64,000 nucleotides of DNA from Neoarius graeffei (taxonomy: Eukaryota; Chordata; Actinopteri; Siluriformes; Ariidae): the NCBI RefSeq assembly GCF_027579695.1, contig NC_083576.1:35381760-35445759 (forward strand), written 5' to 3'. Both the position numbers and the translations under genes were made by a program. Every line of letters starts with the position of its first letter. The first letter of the stretch is position 1. The notes beneath the pieces were generated by a model. That model ran no database searches and was not told the DNA's origin. It worked only from the letters and a program-made list of their open reading frames with translations. Positions 21,024 through 32,799 of this stretch are shown here, in pieces.

Positions 21024-21725
21024 GGTAACTCAAGACTCTCTTGGCCTTAAGAGGCTTTCGGGAAACTCATCCATTTTCTTCCGATTTAAGATGTTAATGT
21101 CTCTTCTCAGCACCTTTAGATCACCTTGAATCCTTCTTTTCCACCATGGCTCAAAATTCTTGGCCTCCCTTCTTGCACTTTTTAATCCTAGCATCTTCAG
21201 TGCAAATGAAGGAGCAGCCCCGATCAACTATTAATCTCCATTATATCCTTTACATTCATATATGGATGCAACCCATTTATTTTGTTTGTGACATCCTTTA
21301 GTCTACCATTGTCAATCTTATTGAACTCCCATTTTCTTTAGCCTGCAAAGCATTCACTACCCTGTGTTTTCTTGCCTCAAGTTCCAGTTCTGTTAACTAC
21401 CCATTTTCATGCATTGCCTGACCTCATCACAGATTTTTTGTTCTGTTGTTTCAAAGAGACCTATTTGCATCCATTCTCTATGCAACCTCTGTCTGTTTCC
21501 TCACACAGAAACCCCATCTTCAGTGACAGGATTGCTTCGATAATAGCACTCCATGACAACCTCATTCACTCTTTTATCCGATTTTTTCCTCACAGTCTTT
21601 TGATGACGGTTGGGTCCACGCTGCAGGTCCATGGAACACCAGCACAGCTCTCAGGATCATCACGACACACAAGGTCCTCCACCACAACAAGGTGGTAGTC
21701 CACGGAGGGCATTATTATTATTATT
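21024..21725 (-). pseudogene. Rex6/R2-type LINE, N-terminal region
   Basis: Minus reading from about 21720: PSVDYHLVVVEDLVCRDDPE, then ...NKINGLHPYMNVKDIMEIN, then SARREAKNFEPWWKRRIQGD and LKVLRRDINILNRK. The PWWKRRI...LR..IN.L pattern is the stretch that precedes reverse transcriptase in Rex6/R4-like LINEs. Several stops occur. It is collinear with 15362-16018 and 10490-11000. Confidence 0.65.
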
Positions 21726-22340
21726 ACTACTGCAACAATTATAATCAATTGAAAAAAGTTATATTTTCTGTTCAGTATCAAAGTTGAACAATCAGACAGG
21801 AAGTGGGACCTCTGGTACATCGTTTCCAAGCAATTAATTCATTTATTTATTGATACAATTTCTTCTTTTTTTTGTTTTAATAAATGTTCTCTTAACAATG
21901 ACAATTGATATTATAATATAGCATTAATCATAAAGCAAATGTAAATAATTATTTGTTGTTTTTTTGTTATTTTTTATAAATGAGACAATAGATATTATAA
22001 TACAACAATTATGCAATAATTTATAAATTAATTTAGTTTTTGATAAATTATGTTATATGACATAACAGACACTATTTTCTGGTACATTTTCATTTGTAAG
22101 AGACCGTATATTTAATGATTTATTTACTTATGGACTTCTTTTTAAAATAAAAGATATATTAAATGACAAAATAGGTACTATAAAGCAAATGTATATTTGC
22201 TCAATTATTTTTAGACAGTTGTGTATTCATCAATTCATTGATCATTTATGGATTTCTTTTTTTTTTAAATAAATGATAGATACTGTAATGAAGCAACCGC
22301 ATTTATTAATTTATCTATTTATTGTTGTTGTTTCCACTAC
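21726..22340. other. AT-rich, loosely repetitive spacer
   Basis: Degenerate tandem motifs (ATTTATTTA, GATATTATAATA) recur about every 100 bp. There is no coding evidence. Confidence 0.4.
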
Positions 22341-23040
22341 ACAGTCCTGTGCAAAAGTCTGAGGCACCCTTTTTTTTTTTTAGCACATACATTGTTATAG
22401 TTTTATTTGATGACCTCTACATTTTTGAGTCAGGTCAAAACAAAGCATTGTATATTTCCAAACTTTAGTTTTCCAGGACAGAATTAAATGCGACAGAAAA
22501 AATGTGTGTATATCAGTAAAGAAAACAGGATATTGTTTTTCATCCAAAAACATAATGAAGGCAAAACTAAGGAGCAGGTGAGACAGTCAAAGTATCCAGA
22601 ATAACTGTGGCTGGTTTTGGAAGATGCTCAGTAAAACTTGCAGCTCATTTCCTCATAAAACTGCACTAACTGCCCCTGAGACTACTAGTAAAGCAAAGTG
22701 TCATTACATCAAATATTGTCTTTGTTCCTTTCTTTTAGTGTTTACTGCTCTTTATAGTGTTTTTTTTATTGTAGAAACATTTAATTTAATAATTGAAGAC
22801 ATCGTTGCATGTACCCAAGACCATCTCTCTCTCTCTCTCTCACATACACACAAGTGCACAGGTAATAGTAAATGTCCAGAGAGGTTGTAAATCTGTGCAG
22901 AGATGCAGCTGTTGATGTCACATGGTCTGATTGTTCAGGTTAAACTCACAATTCTGCAAAATATTGCATGATGCCAAACTGGTTTATGATAAACTAAATT
23001 TCGTTGTACATTTGTGCAGTGACAATAAAAGCATTCTATT
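22341..23040. mobile_element. decayed Tc1-like remnant
   Basis: The left end CAGTCCTGTGCAAAAGTCTG is a terminal sequence typical of Tc1-like elements in fish. No transposase motif remains and the right end is not found. A (CT)n run lies near 22824-22842. Confidence 0.4.
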
Positions 23041-23489
23041 CTATGGATGAATTCCTCTCTGTGCTCCAGCAGCTGAATCACAGCATCATTCAGACAGAAA
23101 AGAAGTAAAGGCTAAAGGGAATCTTAATACCTCTTTTGAATAATTCCATGCTAAAATAACCTTAAGTAAGCTCAAACTAAAGAGGTTTATTTTAGCTTGA
23201 TGGTGCACAGGGTGCCCAAAATCAAGTCTTTCTTATTCGAGGCTGGAGTGGAGCCCAAATTGTATATGTAATGGAAAGGCCTGTATCTGTACAAATATTT
23301 GAATTGTGCCAGTTCGGTTAGTATAAACCTGCATTAAGTCCACTTTGATAAGTCAGTAACTAAGAAAAGATACAGACTAAGAAAAAATGAAGAATACTTA
23401 TTGGACTTCATTTTTCAAGGAAAAAAGTGGAAAATATTTTTTCAGAGCCCAGGGGGAACCCTGATTACCAACATGTCCTCTTTACCCTG

Positions 23490-23860
23490 GAAAGGGTACA
23501 CTGGAGCACATCCTAAGCAGCTGCCCAACAGCCCTTGGAGAGGGCCACTACAGCTGGCGACATGACCAGGTGCTGAATTCAGTGGCTGAGACCATATCCA
23601 GAGCAGTAAGCAACAACAAGCACACCCACAGTCAGAGGAAAAGCTCCTTTGTGAGAGCTGGAGAGACGCTATGACCACAGCCTACATCATCAGCCAGCCT
23701 GCTCTCATCAGCATCACACTGGGAGCTGCGAGTTGATCTTGGCAGGCAGCTCAAGTTCCCAGACCATGTGACGCCAAACTCCTTGAGACCAGACATGGTG
23801 TTAACATTGGCTTCTTCTAAGCAGGTCCTCTTAGTTCCCCAATTATTTTGGCTCATCTAT
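23490..23860 (+). pseudogene. LINE fragment with C-x-H and PD endonuclease-like motifs
   Basis: Plus-strand reading gives TLEHILSSCPTALGEGHYSW and RHDQVL, then WELRVDLGRQLKFPDH and, after small breaks, LRPDMVLTLASSKQVLL. This is the C-terminal region of an RT-bearing repeat family with a PD-(D/E)xK-like end domain. It is opposite in orientation to the Rex6-type pieces. No catalytic RT part remains. Confidence 0.5.
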
Positions 23861-23869
23861 TCTATTAGA

Positions 23870-24226
23870 CTCTAATAACCTATTGTAACATGTATTAATG
23901 CGATGCAACATCACTCCCTGTTACAGATGGCATTCCAATTGGCTGCTAATGAAAGAAGGCGTGTCCAGGGCACACTCACTGAGCTCGCTGTAAAAATCTG
24001 GAGAGCTCATAGCCTATTCCCCACTGTAAAGACGAGTGAAGCCATCTGACCGCCATCTTACCACTCACATTGCGTGTATTTGGCTTATGTTAAACTGTCA
24101 TATCCGATCAAATTTTCCCCAAGGAAAGTATCTCCTGACTTTTTTCTTTCATTACTTCCTCTTATTTTCTCAACTTTACATATATTTATAGCGCTCCCCT
24201 TCGTTGTTGTTTTTATTCCTTTTTCA
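23870..24226. other. unassigned spacer
   Basis: No recognisable gene or repeat. Confidence 0.35.
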
Positions 24227-24234
24227 GTTCAGTC

Positions 24235-25034
24235 CATGGGCGCAGATAGAGGGGGGGACAGGTGGGATTCGTCCCACCCAGATTTAAATTCACCTCGTTC
24301 GGTCCCCCCCACTTATAGGGAGGAAAAAACGTCTATGCTGTCTTTCTTTGCATAAGGCAAACCTCACGGAAAAATCAAAAGACTAATTACCATTCAGTTT
24401 ATTGAGGTGCACAGCAGTACATACATAGTTGCAACAACTCACATAAAACAAAACAAAGACTGATATTCGGTTGATTGAGCTGCGCAGACTGCACAGGTTG
24501 CGAGCTCGAGCTTGGTTGCTATGGTTACCCACAACAAGTTTGACAGGCATATCGGGGACAGCTCCTAGTTCAGGACCCCAACACGGCATGATGAAGGGTG
24601 CCAAACCGAAAAGGCAGAAAACGATTGCATCGTTTTTTGAAAAAACAATGACTGTAAGTAAACTGTGCCTTACTTTATCATATCACCTTGCAATTTTTTG
24701 ATAGTCTGTTCAAAGTAATGTCATAGTGAAAGTAAAATCATACGGAGTAGAGATGCCTTTCTGGTAGCCTCCTTCTTTCGGTGGTAGCCTGTAGATACAG
24801 TGCTCAGAAGGCAGTTTTAATGTTTAATCTGGCGTTCCCTACCATAATTTCATAATTTATTAGTAGGCCTAAGCTAACGGTTGCAGGAATGAAGGAGTGA
24901 TGGTTTTTTTGTCTTAGCTGAGTAATGTCACCGCCCTGAGGGCATCAGAGTATATTCCTCGCACAACACATGGTGGGGTTGGTTTGCTGGCAGCTTTGTC
25001 CCACCCAATTCAAAAAAACGTATCTGCGCCCTTG
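24235..25034 (+). mobile_element. hAT-type transposon, 800 bp, internally deleted
   Basis: The ends CATGGGCGCAGATA and (complement) CAAGGGCGCAGATA are flanked by a perfect 8-bp duplication GTTCAGTC at 24227-24234 and 25035-25042. It retains only the first exon of a transposase. Confidence 0.88.
24588..24653 (+). pseudogene. first exon of a ZMYM-type hAT transposase
   Basis: ATG at 24588 reads MMKGAKPKRQKTIASFFEKT and ends at a GTAAGT donor (24654). A short basic start followed by ..SFF is typical of hAT transposases with a TTF-like zinc finger. All later exons are missing. Confidence 0.5.
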
Positions 25035-25453
25035 GTTCAGTCTCTGATCATTTTTTTTTTGAATGTCTCTTTTACTACTATAATTATTTTTACGGAGATT
25101 ATTTCAGTTTTTCTTTGTACAGAAAATCATATATCGGACACCATTCGGGAAATAAGCCAATGACCGGGAAATATGACCAACCCTGATTTTAGAGTACTTA
25201 TCAATATACTTGTACTCAATTTAAACTAAAATCATGTCATTAAAATGGACAAATCATGCCCATTTTGTCAGTTTGTGCAAGTGGGTGTGACGTGCAGATT
25301 AGATTAGATTAGATAAAACTTTATTGATCCCTTTGGGAGGGTGGTCTCAGGGAAATTAAGATTCCAGCAGCATCATTACAGATAAACAGAGAAAAGAAAT
25401 AGAGAAAACTTATAGACAAATTAAAATAAATTAAGTATTTACATATACAAATA

Positions 25454-25819
25454 GGCGGCACGGTGGTGTAGTGGTTAGCGCTGTCGCCTCACAGCAAGAA
25501 GGTCCTGGGTTCGAGCCCCGGGGCCGGCGAGGGCCTTTGTGTGTGGAGTTTGCATGTTCTCCCCGTGTCTGCGTGGGTTTCCTCCGGGTGCTCCGGTTTC
25601 CCCCACAGTCCAAAGACATACAGGTTAGGTTAACTGGTGACTCTAAATTGACCATAGGTGTGAATGTGAGTGTGAATGGTTGTCTGTGTCTATGTGTCAG
25701 CCCTGTGATGACCTGGCGACTTGTCCAGGGTGTACCCCGCCTTTCGCCCGTAGTCAGCTGGGATAGGCTCCAGCTTGCCTGCGACCCTGTAGAAGGATAA
25801 AGCGGCTAGAGATAATGAG
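25454..25819 (+). repeat. tRNA-headed SINE, full length, plus strand
   Basis: GGCGGCACGGTGGTGTAGTG starts the head. Box B GGGTTCGAGCCC and the GAGATAATGAGA-type tail are intact. A perfect 11-bp target duplication ATATACAAATA lies at 25443-25453 and 25820-25830. It is the only clearly plus-oriented copy. Confidence 0.95.
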
Positions 25820-25859
25820 ATATACAAATATAAAAGAATAAGATATGGGGAAGAGAGTA

Positions 25860-26002
25860 AGGGGGGGGGGAGAAGTGGGGGGGGGGAGAAGTGGGGGGGG
25901 GGAGAAGTGGGGGGGGGGAGAAGTGGGGTTGGGGGGGGGAGAAGTGGGGTTGGGGGGGGGAGAAGTGGGGTTAGGGCAAGTGAGTGAGTGGGGGGGGGGG
26001 GG
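25860..26002 (+). repeat. G-run purine minisatellite
   Basis: Units of GAAGTGGGG plus a G run repeat seven or so times, all purine on the plus strand apart from the T. The pattern could form triplex or quadruplex DNA. It lies in the 3' UTR of the LINE fragment. Confidence 0.9.
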
Positions 26003-26637
26003 AGCAGGAAAGATATTGCACTTTATATTGCACATTGTCCGGTATTGCTTATTGTTAGGCTAGGCTACTACTCCTTCCCGTCCTCTGTCCTCCTGTTACC
26101 CCCCCAGAGAGGAGTTGTACAGTCTGTTGGCATGAGGGACAAAGGAGTTTGAGTCTGTTCATCCTGCACTTGGGAAGGAGCATTCTGTCACTGAACAGGC
26201 TCCTCTGGTTGCTGATGACAGTGTGCAGAGGGTGACTGGCATCGTCCATGATGTTCAATAGTTTGTCCATAGACCTCTTCTCTGCCACCATCACCAGAGA
26301 GTCATAGAGAAATACATAGACATCAGATATTAACTAGAAGTAAAAAAAAAAACCCTAACAATGAATGCAAGTAATCAATTATGTAAAGAGTTAGCAGATC
26401 ACCTATTCAATACTGTGCTAATAAGACACAACAGTCTGTCATTTTTTGAGTTTTTCTTAACTATATTTAAAGACTTAGAGTATTTCCATTTCTAAGGAGA
26501 ACAGAAAGAGGGTTGTAATTTTTGCCATTTTTGTTTATGAACAAAAAAATGTAGCTTGCAAAATAAAAAATAAAATAAAATAAAAATAAAAAAAAAATTC
26601 ATAACATATTCCAGGGATTTATTTTCAGGATTTTCAT

Positions 26638-26985
26638 CTCATTGATTCTCATTATCTCTAACCGCTTTATCCTGTTCTACAGGGTCGCAGGCAAGCTGGA
26701 GCCTATCCCAGCTGACTACGGGCGAAAGGCGGGGTACACCCTGGACAAGTCGCCAGGTCATCACAGGGCTGACACAGACACCCATTCACACTCACACCTA
26801 CGGTCAATTTAGAGTCACCAGTTAACCTAACCTGTATGTCTTTGGACTGTGGGGGAAACCGGAGCACACCCACGCGGACACAGGGAGAACATCCGCACAG
26901 AAAGGCCCTCGCCGGCCACGAGGCTCGAACCCGGACCTCCTTGCTGTGAGGCGACAGCGCTGACCACTACACCACCGTGCTGCCC
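26638..26985 (-). repeat. tRNA-headed SINE, slightly shortened
   Basis: Inserted in the LINE ORF2 C-terminal region. A perfect 12-bp target duplication CAGGATTTTCAT lies at 26626-26637 and 26986-26997. A small internal deletion is present in the body. Confidence 0.93.
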
Positions 26986-28809
26986 CAGGATTTTCATAAT
27001 AGAAAAAAATAGCTTTGATACTAAGGGAGTAAGTCACATCCAAGTGATCAAAGAGGTACTTATTAAGGTCAATAAGAAAAAGTTCAGTCATTTGACATTC
27101 AAAGAACAGATGAATCAAGGTTTCATCCACATTCTCACAAAAGGTACAAAAGCTCTGTATGTCTGCATACTTGGAGATAAACCCGTTCACGGGATATATT
27201 TTGTGAAGGATCTTAAAGTGAACCTCTTTTACTTTATTGGTAATGCAATATTTATTTGGCAAAAGCCAGGCTTTTTTCCCCAACCAATATCCTGAACAAA
27301 AGAACCCCAATAAAGTTTCCCCCTACGGGTGATTCTTTTTCTGGATTGAAAAATTCGGCGTACGTTTGTCACATTTCTTATCAACCAGATCAACTCCATC
27401 CAAACAGAAATTATATTGCAGTGCACTGCTTGTACCAAGGGATAAATTTTTTTTATAAGTTGGGCCAACCCCGTGGGGATAGCCTTGATCAATAAGTTGA
27501 ACTCCCTAAAAGGGACTGGGAGGCCATGGCATGATAAAAATTGCTTGTATGATAATACATTGCCATAACTATCAAACAGCGATATAATGTTTTGGATGCC
27601 ATTATTAACCCATCTGGGGAAGAAGAGAGACTTGTTCCTGATGGTAATGTCTGCATTATTCCAAATGAGTGTTTTGTGAGGAGAGAAATTGTGAACAAAA
27701 CAATCTCCAAGCAAGAGGACACTGTTGGTGAAACTTTGATAAAGAAACTGATAATTTTGCAGGTGAATAATTGCATTTTAGAACAAAAGAGAGACCCTCA
27801 ACCTGGTTAAATATATGATTAGAGACTTAAAAAAAAAACATATAGAATTTAAATGTATTAGACATCATCTAATCCATCCACTTTAAATGAGTTAACTGTA
27901 TCAGAGAAATCCAGAAAATTTAACCCTCCCTGGGCTTTACAACTAGATAATACTTCTTTGAGTTTGTGTGGTTTATTTTTCCAGATAAAATCTAGAAAGA
28001 TTTTCTTTATCTCCTTTATAGTTTTGTCAGTGATAAATAGTGGGATGGAGGGGTATACAAAATGAGATAAACCAGCCGCTTTGGACAAGAGAACTCTGCC
28101 CTGCATGCTCAAATCTCTTTGCAGCCAAGAATTAAGAATACTCTTGGCTTTAATGATTTTCCTTGAAAAGTTTAAAGTTTGCCTATCCCTTATACTTTTA
28201 GTTATCTGAATACCAAGATACTTAACTGTATTTTTTTTTTTTTGGATATTGTGTATAAAGCTTTCATCACAATCATGTATAGCCAAAATTTCACATTTAG
28301 AAATATTTAATCTTAGACCAGAAGCTTCAGAGAATTGCTGAACTAGAGAAAGCGTACACCAACTGCGACTTATCATACAAAAATAAAGTTGTATCATCCG
28401 CCAGCTGAGCAATCTTAATCACCCTTTCAAAAATAGTTATGCCCTTTAGTTTAAGGTCATGAACAATAAATAAAGATAGCAGTTCAGTAACCAGCAAAAA
28501 AAGAAAGGGGGATATTGAGCATCCCTGTCTGACCCCTCGCTTTATATTGAACCTTGTAGATGTATTGCGGTTAATGATAACAGAGCTGTTTATATCCTTA
28601 AAACATCCCAATTATACTAATAAATGAGTCACCAAAACCAAATAATTTAAGAGTTTGCAGTAGAAGAGAATGTTCAATGGTGTCAAAGGCCTTATAAAAG
28701 TCTCGAAAGAGGATGAGAGCTTGAGATTGAACTGAATCAGCATAATCAAGAAGCTCAAGCACCAGTCTGATATTGTTTGTAATATGTTGGTTTTTAATGA
28801 AGCCAGACT

Positions 28810-28965
28810 CATTATCTCTAGCCACTTTACCCTGTTCTACAGGGTCGCAGGCAAGCTGGAGCCAATCCCAGCTGACTACGGGCGAAAGGCGGGATACACC
28901 CTGGACAAGTCGCTAGGTCATCACAGGGCTGACACAGACAACTGTTCACAATCACATTCACACCT
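28810..28965 (-). repeat. SINE, head-truncated
   Basis: Only the tail half remains. A perfect 9-bp duplication AGCCAGACT (28801-28809, 28966-28974) shows the truncation happened at insertion. It sits in LINE ORF2. Confidence 0.92.
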
Positions 28966-29164
28966 AGCCAGACTGTGTCTCTGAAATTATACCATCAAGA
29001 CCGGTTTTCAATCTGTTGGCATAAACCAGGGGTATTCAAAGTGTGGGAGAGTCAGCCCCCCCTCAGAGAGCAAATAAACAACAGCAACCCCCCACCACAT
29101 TTTTTCTTGTTGCTATACTTAATGTTCTATTTGTATTTAAAAAAAATGGTTGTTGTACACATTT

Positions 29165-29740
29165 TTATTTTTTTCCTTTTACACATTTTAAACATCTTTT
29201 TTTACACATTTAAAAACATATGAGCTTTATTAAAACCTCTTTTTTTACACATTTTAAACATCTGTGCTTTTTAAAACATCTTTTCTTTACACATTTTAAA
29301 CATCTCATATCATCTCTAGCCGCTTTATCCTTCTACAGGGTCGCAGGCAAGCTGGAGCCTATCTCAGCTGACTACGGGCGAAAGGCGGGGTACACCCTGG
29401 ACAAGTCGCCAGGTTATCACAGGGCTGACACATAGACACAGACAACCATTCACACTCACACCTACGGTCAATTTAGAGTCACCAGTTAACCTAACCTGTA
29501 TGTCTTTGGACTGTGGGGGAAACCGAAGCACCCGGAGGAAACCCACGCGGACACGGGGAGAACATGCAAACTCCACAGAGAAAGGCCCTCGCCGGCCACG
29601 GGGCTTGAACCCGGACCTTCTTGCTGTGAGGCGACAGCGCTAACCACTACACCACCGTGCCGCCCCCATTTTAAACATCTGTGCTTTTTTTTTTTTTAAA
29701 CATCTTGTCTTACACATTTTAAACATCTCATAGCATCGTT
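29165..29740. repeat. degenerate 23-bp-type tandem repeat split by the SINE
   Basis: Copies of TTTACACATTTTAAACATCT recur on both sides of the SINE at 29306-29666. The SINE target duplication CATTTTAAACATCT is itself one repeat unit. Confidence 0.75.
29306..29666 (-). repeat. tRNA-headed SINE, full length
   Basis: Box A, box B and body are intact. A perfect 14-bp flanking duplication CATTTTAAACATCT lies at 29292-29305 and 29667-29680, although the local tandem repeat makes its exact extent uncertain. Confidence 0.9.
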
Positions 29741-29742
29741 AG

Positions 29743-29982
<240 letters not shown>

Positions 29983-30430
29983 TCACGTTGCGCCCCCCTG
30001 AAGAACTATGGCGCCCCCTAGGGGAGGTGCGCCCCACACTTTGAAAAGCCCTGGCATAAACCAAAGCCAATATCTTGTAATCAATGGTCAGAAGTGAAAT
30101 CGGGCGCCAATTATCAATTAAAAGTGTGTCCTTGCCTGGTTTAGGAATAAGGGAAATGATCCCTTGTTTCATAGTTGTAGACATTTCCTTTTGCCTTATA
30201 CATTCTTTGTACATGCCAAGCAAAGGAACTTTTATATACTCCCAAAAATGAACATAAAATTTGACTGAAAGGCCATCTATGCCAGGGGCCTTGCCTTTTT
30301 TCATAGAGTGTAGAGCTTTGCTTACCTGATCAAAAGTAATTTTAGAATCACAGATTGATTTGTAATCATCAATAATTGGGACATATTTACTTACTTTATC
30401 CATAAACATAGCGCGCGATGGCTCCCGAGA

Positions 30431-30579
30431 GAGCGCGCGATGGCTCCCGGCCCGGCCGGAGAGCGCGCGATGGCTCCCGGCCCGGCCGGAGAGCGCGCGA
30501 TGGCTCCCGGCCCGGCCGGAGAGCGCGCGATGGCTCCCGGCCCGGCCGGAGAGCGCGCGATGGCTCCCGGTTTGGCCAA
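30431..30579 (-). repeat. 30-bp GC-rich minisatellite
   Basis: Four exact 30-bp units (30431-30550) plus partial copies, unit beginning GAGCGCGCGATGGCTCCCGG. It is unrelated to the 45-bp array of copy 1 but lies beside the same point of the transposon (after TTTACTAGTTTACT). Its length is again a multiple of three. Confidence 0.92.
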
Positions 30580-31029
30580 GCGCGCTAGCTCAGTAAACTA
30601 GTAAATCCAGTAAAGGAAAAACTTGAGACTGAAAGGTTTTAACAGTCATCCAAATGACTGAACGTAAATATTGCTACAGTAACATACTAGCTACGATGTT
30701 GTTGACATTAGCTAGTGCTAACAGCTAGCTGCTAGTACACTGCTACAACACAGACACCGACCCTAATAATACAGTTCTTGGTCATTGCCTGGTAACAGCA
30801 AATTTATAACGGGCCATGTCTCAACAGACTAAGAAGTTATTTCAATGACATTTAATAACATTTTGTTTATCCTGAGGACCGAAAGTAAATGAAAATGTGA
30901 ACAAACCTTAGCTGTAATCAGATGGCGACCACCGGCTCCAGGGACGACCCACTGATGTAAGCATGTTACCCAGCCTGACAAAATATTTGTAGGCATCCAA
31001 ACTCTTATACGCTTTCAGATCAATACCTG

Positions 31030-31299
31030 TGTATGGCGATGGGTTTTTAACGACATAGGTATACAGATCCTGTGGGCCGAAGTCAGGTAAAGACGAGGGC
31101 TTCGTGTACTTCCGTATGTCAGTGAACAATCCTGGTGGAAGCAGGTAAACATCATTCTCTAAGCCTGCTAACCTCAATTTTTGCAAATACCTCTCCCTCT
31201 GCTCGCCCTGTAAATGCCCTACATCACTGGATAGTGAAGGTGTTTTCTGCATCTCGCTCCTTTTTCTTTTATGTTTTTCGTTTGTCGCCTTCCTCGCAT
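31030..31299 (-). pseudogene. first exon of SWIM/YqaJ-like transposon gene, copy 2
   Basis: Nearly identical to 17365-17645 but longer at the end: VVKNPSPYTGIDLKAYKSLD and AYKYFV, then a likely donor GCTGG/GTAACA with a small deletion. The open frame continues by accident upstream into the host LINE, which produces a 273-codon chimera. The downstream exons that would hold any nuclease are absent. Confidence 0.55.
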
Positions 31300-32636
31300 T
31301 CAAACTGATTCGAGCCGTGCCATCCAAAATGGCAGCATCACATGACTTGGTCACGTGAGTGAAATACCTCAATAATTCATCGAGTTTTAAACAAATTTCT
31401 TGTATTTCTACTTTTTCCTCTTCAGTAGTATTCTTTTTTGTTGTTAACTCATTGATTCTCTCAACTAACTTGGTCTCATACTGATGTCTATTGCCCTTCA
31501 GTTTCTTACATCTTTCAATAGCAATACACCTCATCTTATATTTAAAGAATTCCCACTTTTTTGTGCATTCCTTATTACAGTCAGAAAACAGTTCTGTTAT
31601 AAGATTCTTAATACTGTTATTAAAGTCCTCATCCTTTAATAAAGCATTGTTTATCTTCCAATAACCACGTAGTGAAGAAACTTTCTGCTGGTCTCCCAGT
31701 TTAAGGAATATCTGTTTGTGGTCAGACAAAGGTGCAAATGAGTGTGAAACATCTTGAATTCAATGAAGAGTGGTATTAGAAATTAAAAACAAATCAATCC
31801 TAGATCTAAGGGTTAAACTTGTTAGACCAAGTGAAGTCTATTAGATCTGGATTGAAAAACCGCCAGGTGTCGATCAAAGAAAGATCAGAGCATAAGGACA
31901 AAACTAAGTTATTGGCAAGTGCACCTTGGCTTACTCTTGGGGGAAATCTATCTAAGCTAGTATCAACACATTCGTTAAAGTCACCTCCCAAAATAACATA
32001 AGAGTCACTATACTTGTCAAACAGAGATCCTACATAGTCTGATATTTCAGCAAACAAGGCTTTGTTATAGAGATGAGAATTGTAACCGTAAATATTGCAT
32101 AGAATGAAAGTGAAATCCTCTTGCTTTATGACCATTATTAGCCATCTTCCTTCAGAAGATTTGGATACCTCTAATACCTCCCCTTTAAATTTGTGTAGAA
32201 AAATAGCTACTCCTGCTGAGTAACTACTCAGTATTACTACTGAGTAACTGAGTAGTGTACAGTATTTCCCCACTGAGCATTCCAGAACTTAGTGTCAGCA
32301 TCAACAGCGTCTCTTGAAACAAAATTAAATCTGCCTCACTTCTCTTACAAAACAAAAATAAAGCTTTCCTCTTTACCATATCCCGTATACCTCTTACATT
32401 CAAAGACAAGACAGACAAAGACTTAAGAACATTTACCATAAAGACAAAGTTAACGTTTAACCTGAACTTGGAAACTCACCTAAAGGAGAGGTGGATAACA
32501 ACTATAATTTACTATAAACACTAAGTAAGTTCAATGCTCAGTATCTTAAACATCCTTAACTGAAAAGGTGAGGCTAAATCCCAGTTTATAGCCCAATATG
32601 CACCAGTAGGAACATAGAAGTTATTCAGATTCAGTT

Positions 32637-32799
32637 TAAAAAAAAAAAAAAAAAAAAAAAAGGCTAGCTGGGAAAGTGCAAAAGGAATTAACACAGGGAA
32701 AATTACTGAGCAGAAAAAAAAAAAAAAAAAAAAAAGTGTGTTGAGACAAAAATATTAAGCCTACATAGACAGTACAAACAATTATGCTCCCACTTGGGT
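32637..32799. other. poly(A) tracts between LINE segments
   Basis: Two A runs (about 32637-32661 and 32717-32736) lie upstream of the ORF2 start, seen on the plus strand. They could be slippage tracts or relics of retroposed 3' ends. Confidence 0.4.

Larger units (their letters stand above)
25296..26310 (-). pseudogene. 3' end of a non-LTR retrotransposon
   Basis: Minus reading near 26294 gives MVAEKRSMDKLLNIMDDASH, then PLHTVISNQRSLFSDRMLLP and KCRMNRLK, a LINE C-terminal tail. A 3' UTR containing a G-rich minisatellite follows, ending in an (ATTAG)n-like tail at 25296-25316. The sequence AACTTTATTGATCCCTTTGG near the end is typical of fish LINE 3' UTRs. A SINE (25454-25819) is inserted. 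Confidence 0.65.
30410..31365 (-). mobile_element. THAP/exonuclease-type transposon, copy 2, one end lost
   Basis: The right end carries CACTCACGTGACC and CTGCCATTTTGGA, matching the inner terminal repeat of copy 1 (16473-17726). The GGACCC tip is not evident. The interior has the same first exon as copy 1, followed by about 120 bp also found at 16890-17010. The left side ends in a 30-bp minisatellite directly against LINE sequence, without a terminal repeat. About 60 codons of the host LINE are missing between LLRYF and MDKVSKYV. Confidence 0.65.

Noticed and set aside
23442-23678. Minus-strand frame at the LINE fragment
   Set aside because: The plus strand carries the recognisable LINE text (TLEHILSSC, RPDMVL). 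The minus frame is its shadow.
25454-25530. tRNA gene at the SINE heads
   Set aside because: Box A and box B are present, but the rest matches the SINE body and there is no acceptor stem. The same sequence recurs at seven places.
30391-30579. Repeated PGAIARSPAG peptide frame
   Set aside because: Translation of the 30-bp minisatellite only.
30431-30579. CRISPR-like array
   Set aside because: Units are head to tail with no variable spacers, and the DNA is eukaryotic.
30908-31729. 273-codon minus-strand frame as one gene
   Set aside because: It is LINE ORF2 running by accident into the first exon of the THAP-type transposon. The junction is the insertion border near 31365.
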